Below are positions 43,560 to 51,753 of a stretch of DNA of 64,000 bases, piece by piece; positions within the stretch are counted from its first letter, which is position 1; each line of letters begins with the position of its first letter. The notes below the pieces were generated by a model. It saw only the letters and a program-made list of their open reading frames with translations. It did not search any database and had not been told where the DNA came from. The position numbers were made by a program, and so were the translations under genes. This DNA comes from Microlunatus elymi (GTDB taxonomy: Bacteria > Actinomycetota > Actinomycetes > Propionibacteriales > Propionibacteriaceae), in the NCBI RefSeq assembly GCF_007362775.1, contig NZ_CP041692.1, forward strand, positions 2,480,001 to 2,544,000. Reading direction: 5' to 3'.

Positions 43560-43795
43560 GATCTTGCCTTCTCGAATCGGCTCATGTCTGAGGTGCCTGT
43601 TGGCGGTGCACGGCCGGCGCGGATACCCGAGATGTATCTCCGGCACGACAGCGACCGGGGTCGCGGTGCCTGGGGAGACAGGTGCACACGCACGCATCGA
43701 GCGAAGGGCGCAGCCGTACTGTTCGATCGCATTCTAGCTGCAAGCGGCGTATCCGCCGATTCGCGCTGCGCCGGGGAGTGTCTACGCTGTCGCTC

Positions 43796-44446
43796 ATGGC
43801 TGACGCGGAGGGTGCCCTGGAGTTGCTCGGCGCGGTCGCGTACGGCGAATTGGCCGCCTTCGATCGGCTGGCCGCCGACGCCCGACTGGCTCCGGAGCTG
43901 ACCGATCGAGTTCAGATGACCGAGATGGCCGCCGCCCAGTTCACCCACTTCGGACTGGTCCGGGATCGGATCAGCGAACTGGGCGCCGACGTGCTGGAGC
44001 AGATGCAGCCCTACCATCGCCCGTTCGACGAGTTCCATCAGCTGACCCAGCCGAAGACCTGGCACGAGGGCCTGCTCAAGGCGTACATCTCCGACGGGAT
44101 GGCCGCCGACTTCTATCGCGAGGTGTCCGAGCTGGTCGACGACCGGACCCGCGAGGTCGTGCACGAGGTGCTGGCCGAGCAGGCCTACGCCGACTTCGCG
44201 GTCGACCGGGTCCGGGCCGCGATCGAGGCGGACCCGGACATCGCCGGTCGGCTGGCGTTGTGGGGCCGGCGGCTGGTCGGGGAGGCGCTGAGCCAGGCGC
44301 AACGCGTGGCCACCGAGCGTCCGGCGCTGACCGAGTTGCTGACCGCGCAGACCCAGGAGGAGCCGTTGGTGCTGATCAGCCGGCTCACCTCGCAGCTGGT
44401 CAGCAACCACACCGCCCGGATGCGCCGGCTCGGCCTCAGCTCCTGA
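43796..44446 (+). CDS. Ferritin-like-fold protein (Rv3210c-like)
   Basis: A 216-residue, mostly helical protein of the actinobacterial ferritin-like group. Candidate metal ligands lie in YGELAAFDRLA, TEMAAAQFTHFGLV and VLAEQAYADFAVDRV. It has been annotated as MiaE-like tRNA hydroxylase in some genomes, but the function is unproven. The ATG at 43796 is 7 bases after TACGCT (43783-43788) with no ribosome site, so it is probably leaderless. It diverges from the helicase gene. Confidence 0.8.
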   Translation: MADAEGALELLGAVAYGELAAFDRLAADARLAPELTDRVQMTEMAAAQFTHFGLVRDRISELGADVLEQMQPYHRPFDEFHQLTQPKTWHEGLLKAYISDGMAADFYREVSELVDDRTREVVHEVLAEQAYADFAVDRVRAAIEADPDIAGRLALWGRRLVGEALSQAQRVATERPALTELLTAQTQEEPLVLISRLTSQLVSNHTARMRRLGLSS

Positions 44447-44479
44447 TCGACCTGTGTTCTCGGTCGACCGGGGTCGGAC

Positions 44480-44716
44480 TCAGACGGCGCCGAAGCCGAC
44501 CCGGCGGCCGTTCTCCTCGCCGATGTCGATGTAGGCGATCTTGTCCGACGGGATGAGCACCTTGCGGCCGTGCTCGTCGGTCAGGCTGAGCACGGCGAGC
44601 TTCGGGTCGGTCGCCTCCAGCGCCTTGGACACCGCCTTCTCGATGTCGGCCGAGGACTCGTTGACCTCCAGCACGACCTCGCGATTGACATGCTGGATGC
44701 CGACTTTGATCTCCAC
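44480..44716 (-). CDS. DUF3107 protein (TB9.4/Rv3208A-like)
   Basis: A 78-residue protein, MEIKVGIQHVNREVVLEV at the start and KIAYIDIGEENGRRVGFG at the end, as in the DUF3107 family found next to a TetR gene in most actinobacteria. The function is unknown. The GTG start has a full AGGAGG 6 bases upstream, so it should be translated strongly. It is followed by the ferritin-like gene on the other strand. Confidence 0.9.
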   Translation of the reverse strand: MEIKVGIQHVNREVVLEVNESSADIEKAVSKALEATDPKLAVLSLTDEHGRKVLIPSDKIAYIDIGEENGRRVGFGAV

Positions 44717-44774
44717 CTGCTACCTCCTGTGTGGTGTTGGCCGCGTCATCGGGCCAGGCTCAGCCTAGACGGGG

Positions 44775-45242
44775 CTACACCGCGTCCGGGGTCCGGCCGT
44801 CCATCGGCGGCAGCAGGGTCAGCCGGGTCCAGCCGCCGAGGTAGACCCGGTCGTACGGGCCGAGCGGATGCCGGGTGCCGACCTCGATCGGATTGTCCGG
44901 GAATCCGGCGCCGGCCTCCTGCTGCTCCAGGGTGCTGACGTAGGTGCCGTTGACCGAGCCGAGATCCTCGATCCACCAGCCCTTGCCGTCGCTGGACAAC
45001 TGCGCCTGCCGGCGGCTCACTCCGCCGTCGTCGCCACAGTCGATCTCCGGGGTCGGATTCTGACTCGGGGAGCGGCGGCCGACCAGCGCCGACGGTTCAC
45101 GGAGCGCGATCAATTGCGGTTCCTGCTCGGCGGGCAGCGGTGCGGTGGGTTCCTGTTCGGCGTACCACTGGCGGTCGATCGCCAGTTCGACGACCCAGAT
45201 GCTCGCCTCGGCGAGGGCCCGGGCCACGGGGCTGTCGGTCAT
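44775..45242 (-). CDS. FHA-domain protein
   Basis: A 155-residue protein. The FHA core is visible from SALVGRRSPSQ (Arg of the phosphothreonine loop) through GVSRRQAQLSS and DLGSVNGTYVS. It binds phosphothreonine peptides, usually from Ser/Thr kinases. The first 50 residues are Pro/Gln-rich. Its ATG overlaps the tetR stop (ATGA). This gene is not part of the mycobacterial order that I remember, so it is a local addition. Confidence 0.88.
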   Translation of the reverse strand: MTDSPVARALAEASIWVVELAIDRQWYAEQEPTAPLPAEQEPQLIALREPSALVGRRSPSQNPTPEIDCGDDGGVSRRQAQLSSDGKGWWIEDLGSVNGTYVSTLEQQEAGAGFPDNPIEVGTRHPLGPYDRVYLGGWTRLTLLPPMDGRTPDAV

Positions 45243-45919
45243 GCTGGACTCCTGTGATCATCGGCCGGGCTCGGGTTGACGCCGGTGACATGGCGCCCGG
45301 CCTGATGGGCGTGCTCTGCCTCCTCGGTCAGCGGGAATCCGCTGATCCCGCGCCAGGCGAGATTACTGACCAGCCGCTTGGCCTCGTCCACCGCGACCGG
45401 GCCGGCGGTGACCCAGTAGCGGGCGCTGACGTGGCCGATGCCGACCAGCGAGATGGCCAGCAGCTTGGACTGTTCGGTACCGAGCGCGGTGTCCTCGGCG
45501 ATCACCGCCGCGATCCGGTCGGCGATGTCGTTGTTGACCTGCCAGATCCGTTCCTCCACGGCCGCTTCGCCGGTCAGATCGGACTCGAAGATCAGCCGGA
45601 ATTCGGCGCGTTCGCTGGAGACCAGGTCGTAGAAGGCGGTCATCGTGGCGACCACTCGCTCGGAGTTGTCGTCGGTGGAGGCCAGCGCCTCGGAGACCTT
45701 GGCGACCAGTCGCTGGCAGGCCTGATCCAACAACGCCAGGTAGAGGTCGAGCTTGGAGCCGAAGTGCTGGTAGAGCACCGGCTTGGTGACGCCCGCCTCC
45801 TCGGCGATGTCGTCCATCGCGGCCGCGTGATAACCCTTCGCGGTGAACACCACGCTGGCCGCCTCCAGGAGTTGGGTACGGCGCTGCTCACGGGGCATCC
45901 GGGTGATGTTGCTGGCCAC
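45239..45919 (-). CDS. TetR-family regulator (Rv3208-like)
   Basis: A 226-residue regulator. The DNA-binding domain is RTQLLEAASVVFTAKGYHAA through GVTKPVLYQHFGSKLDLYLALL. The helical C-terminal domain should bind an unknown ligand. Its placement with DUF3107 and MoeZ matches Rv3208 of mycobacteria. The GTG at 45919 lies 6 bases after TAAACT (minus strand), a leaderless arrangement; the -10 is part of the palindrome GTTTAAAC, a possible autoregulatory site. FHA and DUF3107 genes follow in the same direction. Confidence 0.88.
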   Translation of the reverse strand: MASNITRMPREQRRTQLLEAASVVFTAKGYHAAAMDDIAEEAGVTKPVLYQHFGSKLDLYLALLDQACQRLVAKVSEALASTDDNSERVVATMTAFYDLVSSERAEFRLIFESDLTGEAAVEERIWQVNNDIADRIAAVIAEDTALGTEQSKLLAISLVGIGHVSARYWVTAGPVAVDEAKRLVSNLAWRGISGFPLTEEAEHAHQAGRHVTGVNPSPADDHRSPA

Positions 45920-45947
45920 CCGCGGAGTTTAAACCTGAACAGTTGAC

Positions 45948-46379
45948 TCAGCGTCGGAAGATGCGGACGTCGGTGTGGTCGAAGTCGGTGCCCTTGTAGA
46001 GCAGCGGCTGGTCGGTGTCCTTGGCCAGGGCGTAGGAGAAGCAGTCGCCGAAGTTGAGCCTGGCCGGACTGCCGGAGCCGGCGCCGTAGAGCCGATGAGC
46101 GGTACGGGCCAGATCGGCCTGCTCACGGGTGACCGGGGAGATCAAGATGTCGAGATCTGTGACGATTCGGTCGACAGCTCGACGAGTGTAGGCCCGAAGA
46201 TCCGAGGGATTGACCGGACGACGAAACCTGTCCGTCGTCGCCCGATCAGTCACTACCGAGCATTCGACATAGCTCGCTGCCGACATGACGGCACGCTCGG
46301 AGGCGAGATGATCGAAGAACTCATCAGCCTCCGGCTCGAAGAACAGGATCGCGATCACCGCTGATGTGTCGACGATCAC
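45948..46379 (-). CDS. vapC: VapC-type PIN-domain ribonuclease toxin
   Basis: A 143-residue PIN toxin. Active-site acids are in VDTSAVIAILF (Asp), AASYVECSVV (Glu) and RLNFGDCFSYALA (Asp), with TDFDHTDV at the end (Asp). Its GTG overlaps the antitoxin stop (GTGA). It is about 30 bases from the tetR start. Confidence 0.9.
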   Translation of the reverse strand: MIVDTSAVIAILFFEPEADEFFDHLASERAVMSAASYVECSVVTDRATTDRFRRPVNPSDLRAYTRRAVDRIVTDLDILISPVTREQADLARTAHRLYGAGSGSPARLNFGDCFSYALAKDTDQPLLYKGTDFDHTDVRIFRR

Positions 46380-46642
46380 TTCGGAACTCCGTACGCGTCG
46401 TACAGGAAGTCTCCGCGTGGGTCCCAGTCCTCTGATTCCTCGATGGGCCCGAACTCGTCGCGCGCCTTCTTCAGATCGGCGAGCAGTCGCTCGATCCGCT
46501 CTTCGCGATCCGCTTCCCCGCGCAGTTCCTCGAGTCGGCGCCGTACCGCATCCTCCACTGCCGAGGTCTGGCTCTGTCCGGTCAGCTCGGCCAGTTCACG
46601 GACCAAGGCGTGGGTGCGCTCGTTCTTGATGTTGAGGCTCAC
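46376..46642 (-). CDS. vapB: VapB-type antitoxin (Rv0623/PSK-like)
   Basis: An 88-residue antitoxin: MSLNIKNERTHALVREL then TGQSQTSAVEDAVRRRLEEL is the N-terminal DNA-binding pattern of Rv0623-like factors, and the acidic tail SEDWDPRGDFLYDAYG binds the toxin. The GTG start has AAAGGCG upstream. It is the first gene of this toxin pair and differs in family from the two other antitoxins in the window. Confidence 0.88.
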   Translation of the reverse strand: MSLNIKNERTHALVRELAELTGQSQTSAVEDAVRRRLEELRGEADREERIERLLADLKKARDEFGPIEESEDWDPRGDFLYDAYGVPK

Positions 46643-46794
46643 CGCATTCGCCTTTCTACCATTTACGGCCCGGATTCTACCCTCGTGGGCGGCGGTCCGG
46701 ATGGCGGAATAGGGTCTCGGTGTTGTCTGTTGGCACCGAAGATCGGAACGTCGGCCGGACTCGGTCGGCGCGGATGCGGAATGCAGGAGGAATG

Positions 46795-47967
46795 GTGGCC
46801 CTACCGCCGCTGGTGGAACCCGCCGCAGAGCTGACCCAGGAAGAGGTGCAGCGCTACAGCCGGCACCTGATCATCCCCGACGTCGGGATGGACGGTCAGA
46901 AGCGGCTGAAGAACGCGAAGGTCCTGATCATCGGGGCCGGTGGTTTGGGTAGCCCGGCGCTGCTCTATCTGGCTGCGGCCGGTGTCGGCACCCTGGGCAT
47001 CATCGACTTCGACACGGTCGACGAATCCAATCTGCAGCGGCAGGTGATTCACGGCCAGTCCGACATCGGCAAGTCGAAGGCGCAGTCGGCCAAGGAGTCG
47101 ATCGCGGAGGTGAACCCGCTGATCAACGTGGTCACCCACGACGTCCGGCTGGACAACGACAACGTGCTGGAGATCTTCAGCCAGTACGACCTGATCCTGG
47201 ACGGCACCGACAACTTCGCCACCCGGTATCTGGTCAACGATGCCGCGGTGCTGCTCGGCAAGCCGTACGTGTGGGGCTCGATCTTCCGGTTCGAGGGCCA
47301 GGTCTCGGTGTTCTGGGAGAAGCACGGCCCCAACTACCGCGATCTCTACCCGGTCCCGCCGCCGCCGGGGATGGTGCCGTCCTGCGCTGAGGGCGGCGTG
47401 CTCGGCGTGCTGTGTGCCTCCATCGGTTCGATCATGGTCACCGAGGCGATCAAGTTGATCACCGGCATCGGTGAGCCGTTGATCGGCCGGCTGATGGTCT
47501 ACGACGCGTTGGAGATGAGCTACAAGACGCTCAAGCTGCGCAAGGATCCCGAGGGTCAGCCGATCGAGAAGTTGATCGACTACGACGCCTTCTGCGGTGA
47601 CCTGACCCCGGAGGCCGCGGAGGCCGTCTCCGGCAGCACGATCAGCGTGCAGACGCTGAAGGAGTGGCTGGACGAGCGCGAACGCGGCGAGCGCGACTTC
47701 GAGTTGATCGACGTCCGCGAGCCGGTGGAGCGGGAGATCAACAACATCCCGGGTTCGATCCTGCTGTCCAAGGGCGACTTCCAGAACGGCAGCGCGCTGG
47801 GTCAGTTGCCGCAGGACAAGCAGGTGGTGCTCTACTGCAAGGTCGGCGGCCGGTCGGCCGAGGTGCTGGCGCTGGTGCACGGCGCCGGGCTGAAGGACGC
47901 CGTCCACGTCGGCGGCGGGGTCGCCGCCTGGGTCTCCCAGATCGACCCGAGCCAGGCCGCGTACTGA
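46795..47967 (+). CDS. moeZ: Adenylyltransferase/sulfurtransferase MoeZ
   Basis: A 390-residue two-domain enzyme. The ThiF/MoeB domain has RYSRHLIIPDVGMDGQKRL, the ATP site VLIIGAGGLGSPALLYLAAA, and PPPPGMVPSCAEGGVLGVL with the conserved Cys. The C-terminal rhodanese domain (about residues 285-390) has the persulfide Cys in VVLYCKVGGRSAEVL. It activates and thiolates small sulfur carriers such as MoaD and CysO. The GTG at 46795 has AGGAGG 4-5 bases upstream, whereas the ATG at 46792 would touch the ribosome site. The N-terminus then aligns with mycobacterial MoeZ. Confidence 0.93.
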   Translation: MALPPLVEPAAELTQEEVQRYSRHLIIPDVGMDGQKRLKNAKVLIIGAGGLGSPALLYLAAAGVGTLGIIDFDTVDESNLQRQVIHGQSDIGKSKAQSAKESIAEVNPLINVVTHDVRLDNDNVLEIFSQYDLILDGTDNFATRYLVNDAAVLLGKPYVWGSIFRFEGQVSVFWEKHGPNYRDLYPVPPPPGMVPSCAEGGVLGVLCASIGSIMVTEAIKLITGIGEPLIGRLMVYDALEMSYKTLKLRKDPEGQPIEKLIDYDAFCGDLTPEAAEAVSGSTISVQTLKEWLDERERGERDFELIDVREPVEREINNIPGSILLSKGDFQNGSALGQLPQDKQVVLYCKVGGRSAEVLALVHGAGLKDAVHVGGGVAAWVSQIDPSQAAY

Positions 47968-47990
47968 TCACGCACGACTGAACTCCGCCG

Positions 47991-48021
47991 AAGCCCGGGC
48001 ATCACCCAGATGCCTGGGCTT
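47991..48021 (+). terminator. Hairpin terminator after moeZ
   Basis: AAGCCCGGGCATC and GATGCCTGGGCTT pair over 13 positions with one G-T pair and a 5-base loop. It begins 23 bases after the moeZ stop and ends with TTT. It separates moeZ from the vapBC module. Confidence 0.7.
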
Positions 48022-48044
48022 TGTCGTGTCCGGCCCGAAATCTC

Positions 48045-48072
48045 TGTATGCTTCGTACGTAGATTGCATACA
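48045..48072 (+). promoter_or_regulatory. Symmetric operator before vapB
   Basis: TGTATGC (48045-48051) and GCATACA (48066-48072) form a perfect inverted repeat around a central palindrome TACGTA (48056-48061); all share one axis at 48058.5. It ends 12 bases before the vapB ATG and contains the ribosome-proximal region. It fits an autoregulatory VapBC binding site. Confidence 0.65.
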
Positions 48073-48084
48073 TCGGAGGGGCAG

Positions 48085-48303
48085 ATGGCGTCGACACAGA
48101 TCGACATCGACGACGACGCACTGGACGCCGCGATGCGCCTGGCGGGAGTGCGAACCAAGAAGGAAATGGTCAACCTCGCGCTACGAGAGTACGCACAGCG
48201 GCGTGCCCGAAGCGAGGCGCGGTTACGGTACTTCGCCCAAGCCCAATCGTGGGACGACGAGGACTTCTGGCGCCGCCACGAGGCGGAGAAGGATCCGGAG
48301 TGA
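48085..48303 (+). CDS. vapB: VapB-family antitoxin
   Basis: A 72-residue antitoxin. STQIDIDDDALDAAMRLAGV then KKEMVNLALREYAQRR is the VapB_antitoxin pattern, followed by an acidic, Trp-rich toxin-binding tail (SWDDEDFWRRHEAEKD). GGAGGGG precedes the ATG by 4-5 bases. A symmetric operator sits immediately upstream. Confidence 0.9.
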   Translation: MASTQIDIDDDALDAAMRLAGVRTKKEMVNLALREYAQRRARSEARLRYFAQAQSWDDEDFWRRHEAEKDPE

Positions 48304-48728
48304 TTCGCTACTTGCTCGATTCGACCGCGATCTGGCGCATCCAACGAAGCCGTGAGTTGTCCGACGGCTGGGCCGACGAGGCCGATGTCGGAGCTCTGGG
48401 GTCTTGCCTGCCGCAGCGGTTGGAATTTCGGCGATCCGCGCGGAATCTGGACGAGTTCGAGCAGATGTCCGGCATGTTCTCCGAACTCTACCCGGACGTT
48501 CCGGTACCGAAAGTTGCCTGGTCCTGGGTGGATTCAGCGCAATTCCGGCTGGCCTCGCGGGGACGACATCAAGCCCTGTCGGTGGTGGACTGGCTGGTCT
48601 GCGCGACGGCCGCACATCACGATCTCGTAGTTCTCCACGACGACCGGGATTTCCACACGGCCTCCGAGTTACTGCCCGACCTGCGCGAGCACAACGTCCA
48701 CGATCTCCCGCCAGCAGGCGACAGGTAG
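48300..48728 (+). CDS. vapC: VapC-type PIN-domain ribonuclease toxin
   Basis: A 142-residue PIN toxin with IRYLLDSTAIWRIQ (Asp), LPQRLEFRRSA (Glu), SVVDWLVCATAA (Asp) and LHDDRDFHTA (Asp). The GTG overlaps the antitoxin stop by the GTGA arrangement. It is the third VapBC pair of this window. Confidence 0.9.
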   Translation: MIRYLLDSTAIWRIQRSRELSDGWADEADVGALGSCLPQRLEFRRSARNLDEFEQMSGMFSELYPDVPVPKVAWSWVDSAQFRLASRGRHQALSVVDWLVCATAAHHDLVVLHDDRDFHTASELLPDLREHNVHDLPPAGDR

Positions 48729-48797
48729 CAGCCGCTGGCCGGGACTTGACACCGGTCGCAGCAGCGAGGATCGTGGCCGGACCCGAGGAGGCAAGCC

Positions 48798-49295
48798 ATG
48801 ACTCGATCGTCCCGATTCGCTTCGGCCGGTGCCGGCCGCAAGGTCGTCGTCGGATTCGTCACCACCGTGCTGATGGGTGCCACGGCCGTGCTCGGCGGTC
48901 CGCTCGCACCGGCCGAGGCCGCCTCGATGGGGCACGACTACGAGCAGTCGGTCGCCCGGCTCACCAATCACGAACGGACCAAGCGCGGCCTGGTGAAGCT
49001 CAGCTGGGGCTCCTGCCTGGACCGTTACGCCGAGGCTCAGGCGACCTGGATGGCCAAGCACCAGAAGCTGCACCATCAGGATCTGCACCCGATCCTGCGC
49101 GCCTGCGACCTGACCTGGGTGGGCGAGAACATCGCTGTGGGCTACCCGACCCCGGCCGCCGTCACCAAGGCCTGGATGAAGTCGCCGGGACACCGGGAGA
49201 ACATTCTGCGCAAGCAGTACCGCCGCTACGGGCTCGGTGCCTACAAGGACAGCCACGGCCGGTGGTGGGTCTCGCACGTGTTCGGCCGGCACTGA
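48798..49295 (+). CDS. Secreted CAP-domain (SCP/PR1) protein
   Basis: A 165-residue exported protein. A signal peptide covers about residues 1-42 (ending APAEAAS). The CAP core has LTNHERTKRGLVKLSW, LHHQDLH (His), VGENIAVGYPTP (Glu), and SPGHRENIL (His), ending GRWWVSHVFG. Bacterial CAP proteins are of uncertain function, often secreted and metal- or lipid-binding. GGAGG precedes the ATG. Confidence 0.9.
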   Translation: MTRSSRFASAGAGRKVVVGFVTTVLMGATAVLGGPLAPAEAASMGHDYEQSVARLTNHERTKRGLVKLSWGSCLDRYAEAQATWMAKHQKLHHQDLHPILRACDLTWVGENIAVGYPTPAAVTKAWMKSPGHRENILRKQYRRYGLGAYKDSHGRWWVSHVFGRH

Positions 49296-49326
49296 TCCCT
49301 TCGCGCCGGCTGCAGCACCCGGCGAC

Positions 49327-50082
49327 CTACAGCGCGGTCATCCCGCCGTCCACCCGGAAGATCGACCCGGTGGCGTACGAAGACTCGTCGCTGGCCAGGA
49401 AGACCATCACGCCGACCACGTCCTCGGCCCGGCCCGGACGGCCCAGCGGGATCCGTGAGGTGATCGCCGCACGTTCGGCCGGATCGCCTGAGATCGCTGT
49501 CACCAAAGGGGTTTCAGTGTACCCGGGGACCACCGTGTTGACTCGGATGCCCCGATCGGCGTACGCGGCCGCGACGGCCCGGCCGAGGCCGTGGATGCCG
49601 GCCTTGGACGAGCTGTACGCGGTGAAGTCCCTGCCCTCACCGTTCAGCCCGGTCGGGCTGCCGGTGAGGATGATCGAGCCACCGCCACGAGGCAGCATGG
49701 TGCGGACCGCCTGCCGTACGGTCAGGAAGGTGCCGGTCAGGTTGATGTCGATGGTCTTTCGCCAGATCTCCAGCGACGCGTCGGCGATCGGCGCGTCCTG
49801 GCCGAACAGTTGCACCCCGGCGTTGGCCACCACCACATCGGGCGCCCAGCCATCGTTGATCAACTTCTCGAAACCCTCGACCACGCTGGCTTCGTCGCTG
49901 ATGTCCAATGCGAGGTTGCGGGCCCGATCATGATCACCGGCCGCAGTGGTGGCGGCCTGATGATCACGATCGGAGTAGACCACCCGAGCACCCTCGGTGA
50001 CGAACCGATCGGCGATAGCTCGGCCGATGCCCGAACCCGCTCCGGTGACCAGGATTGTCTTGTGCTGCAGGCGATCCGTCAT
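49327..50082 (-). CDS. Short-chain dehydrogenase/reductase of the sugar-acid operon
   Basis: A 251-residue classical SDR: cofactor motif TGAGSGIGRA, NAG in VVANAGVQLFG, catalytic Ser in IILTGSPTG, and YxxxK as YSSSKAG. It is 11 bases downstream of the ApnO-like gene and is the last gene of the MFS, TIM barrel, oxidoisomerase, SDR operon. It probably oxidises or reduces a sugar, sugar acid or tetrulose intermediate. The exact substrate cannot be read; reduction of erythrulose is one possibility. Confidence 0.88.
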   Translation of the reverse strand: MTDRLQHKTILVTGAGSGIGRAIADRFVTEGARVVYSDRDHQAATTAAGDHDRARNLALDISDEASVVEGFEKLINDGWAPDVVVANAGVQLFGQDAPIADASLEIWRKTIDINLTGTFLTVRQAVRTMLPRGGGSIILTGSPTGLNGEGRDFTAYSSSKAGIHGLGRAVAAAYADRGIRVNTVVPGYTETPLVTAISGDPAERAAITSRIPLGRPGRAEDVVGVMVFLASDESSYATGSIFRVDGGMTAL

Positions 50083-50093
50083 GGCAGTCGACC

Positions 50094-50960
50094 TTACCGA
50101 CGGACCGCGTCGATCTTGAGCATCTTGGCGATCACCGAGTCCAGCTCGCTGTCGTCGAAGATCTTCTTCCAGTCGTCCTTGATGATCGACTCGCGGCCGT
50201 AGCCCATCGCGATATGGCAGGCGTCGGAGAACGGATTCGATCCGCGCAGCCCGTTGGTCAGCGCGATCCAGGTGTGGCCCCACAGGATCGCCCGGGCGGC
50301 CTCGCGGGGAACGCCGACGGTGTTGACCGTTTCCTCCAGTGCCTCGTGCAGGAAGTCGCCGATCATGCAGGCGATGGTCTCGACCAGGGTCGGCTCCAAC
50401 ACCGCGAGCTGCTTCACGGTGACCCAGTGCACCGCGATCACCGGCGCGTAGATCGTGGAGATGACGGCCTCGGCGATCGCCCGGATCTCGTCGTCGTCCT
50501 CCTCCAGGGCGGCGACAACCTCTTGTGGGGCGGCGATTCCGCCGAAGGTGTCGTCCCACTCCTCCTTGCTGGTCCGCTCCAGGAACACCGACGGATGACA
50601 CGGGTGGGCAACGGCGTAATGCACGTCGTCGCGCTGCGCCAGCAGACCGGCATAGGCGGCCGCCGGATCCAGGGTGAGCAGGATCGCGCCCGACTTCAGC
50701 CGCGGCACGACCGCCTCGGATACCTTGCCCAGAACGACATCCGGCACTGCCAGGATGACCACGTCGGCGGCCTGCACCGCCTGGTCGGTCGGGGTGATCT
50801 CCCGGCCGAGCGCCTTGATCGCTTCCTGGCCGGCAGCCGAGTTCTCGCTGTAGAGAGTGTGGTAATCGCTCTTGGCCAGGTTGTTGGAGACCCGGGTGCC
50901 CATCTTGCCGCCGGCGCCGATCACGGCGACGGTGAGTGCTGGGGCGGTGGTGTCAGTCAT
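50094..50960 (-). CDS. apnO: ApnO-like D-apionate oxidoisomerase (PGDH C-terminal-domain family)
   Basis: A 288-residue NAD-binding protein: Rossmann motif VAVIGAGGKMGTRVSNNL at the N-terminus, AVAHPCHPSVFLERTSKEEW in the middle, and a helical C-terminal domain with ILWGHTWIALTNGLRGSNPF. This family (PF16896 type) includes D-apionate oxidoisomerase ApnO, which makes 3-oxo-isoapionate. The call rests on family memory plus the neighbouring lactonase-like and decarboxylase-like genes. Its start overlaps the preceding gene by 8 bases. Confidence 0.65.
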   Translation of the reverse strand: MTDTTAPALTVAVIGAGGKMGTRVSNNLAKSDYHTLYSENSAAGQEAIKALGREITPTDQAVQAADVVILAVPDVVLGKVSEAVVPRLKSGAILLTLDPAAAYAGLLAQRDDVHYAVAHPCHPSVFLERTSKEEWDDTFGGIAAPQEVVAALEEDDDEIRAIAEAVISTIYAPVIAVHWVTVKQLAVLEPTLVETIACMIGDFLHEALEETVNTVGVPREAARAILWGHTWIALTNGLRGSNPFSDACHIAMGYGRESIIKDDWKKIFDDSELDSVIAKMLKIDAVRR

Positions 50961-51753
50961 GCTGCTTGCTCCTCAGATAGGTGATGGTGTCGTTGGTCCA
51001 GGTTTCTTCGGTCCGTACGGTGGCTGCGGGATCTCCCTGCCAGGGCAGCCAGAACTCGATGATCTGGTTGATCCTGCGCCGGTCGGGTTCGATCAGCTCT
51101 CGGATGCCGTCGTAGTCCAGGCGGCCGGTGCCGATCGGGACGCCGGAGTAGTGGAAGCCGACCCAGCCGGGGGATCGGGTGAAGTCGAAATCCTTGACGT
51201 GCCAGTTCCTCACGTACGGTGCGCAGCGTCGGGTGACGTCGTCGGGCAGTTCGAGGTTGGCCACCGTGTTGGCGGGATCGAGCACGATCCCCAGCGACGG
51301 TGAGTCGATCTTCTCGATCACCTCGATCAGCGCCGCAGTGGGGACCTGTTCGTAGGTCTCCAACGCCAGCGTGACGCCGGCTTTTTCGTAGGCCGGCAGC
51401 ACCGCCCGCAGCCGGCGTTCGGTCTCCGCCGCGTCGGGTCGATCGTCGCCTGCGGTCCACATCGAACGGACAAGTTTCGCCTCCAGCCGGGTTGCGATCT
51501 GCAGGTGGCGGTGCAGCTGATCTTCGTCGGTGCCCTTGGTGCCGACCTCGAGCTCGATGCCGAGATCTGTTGCCAGCTTGAGGATCTCGTCCAGTCGTTG
51601 ATCGGTCGCGGTGGTCAGCGGATCGTGATCGCAGATCTGGAACAGATGCAGGTCGTGTGCCGCCGTGTCCCGCAATGCGTCGTCCAACGAGATCGGCTGG
51701 TCGACCTGATCCGACATCCGCCAGAAGTAGGCGTAGGTTCCGGTTCCGATCAT
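50953..51753 (-). CDS. Sugar-phosphate isomerase/epimerase-like TIM barrel, possible 3-oxo-isoapionate decarboxylase
   Basis: A 266-residue xylose-isomerase-like barrel (AP-endonuclease family 2). Metal-site segments are the Glu in VTLALETYEQVPT, the Asp in LGIVLDPANTVANL, the His in YVRNWHVKDFDF, and the Glu in IIEFWLPWQ. In D-apionate pathways a protein of this fold (OiaC) decarboxylates 3-oxo-isoapionate to L-erythrulose. Placement between the importer and the ApnO-like gene supports that role, but a simple sugar epimerase is also possible. The ATG overlaps the MFS stop (ATGA). Confidence 0.7.
   Translation of the reverse strand: MIGTGTYAYFWRMSDQVDQPISLDDALRDTAAHDLHLFQICDHDPLTTATDQRLDEILKLATDLGIELEVGTKGTDEDQLHRHLQIATRLEAKLVRSMWTAGDDRPDAAETERRLRAVLPAYEKAGVTLALETYEQVPTAALIEVIEKIDSPSLGIVLDPANTVANLELPDDVTRRCAPYVRNWHVKDFDFTRSPGWVGFHYSGVPIGTGRLDYDGIRELIEPDRRRINQIIEFWLPWQGDPAATVRTEETWTNDTITYLRSKQHD

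Noticed and set aside
44775-45242. GarA, the FHA regulator of glutamate dehydrogenase
   Set aside because: The FHA core is present, but the N-terminus lacks the ETTS-type phosphothreonine motif expected of GarA.
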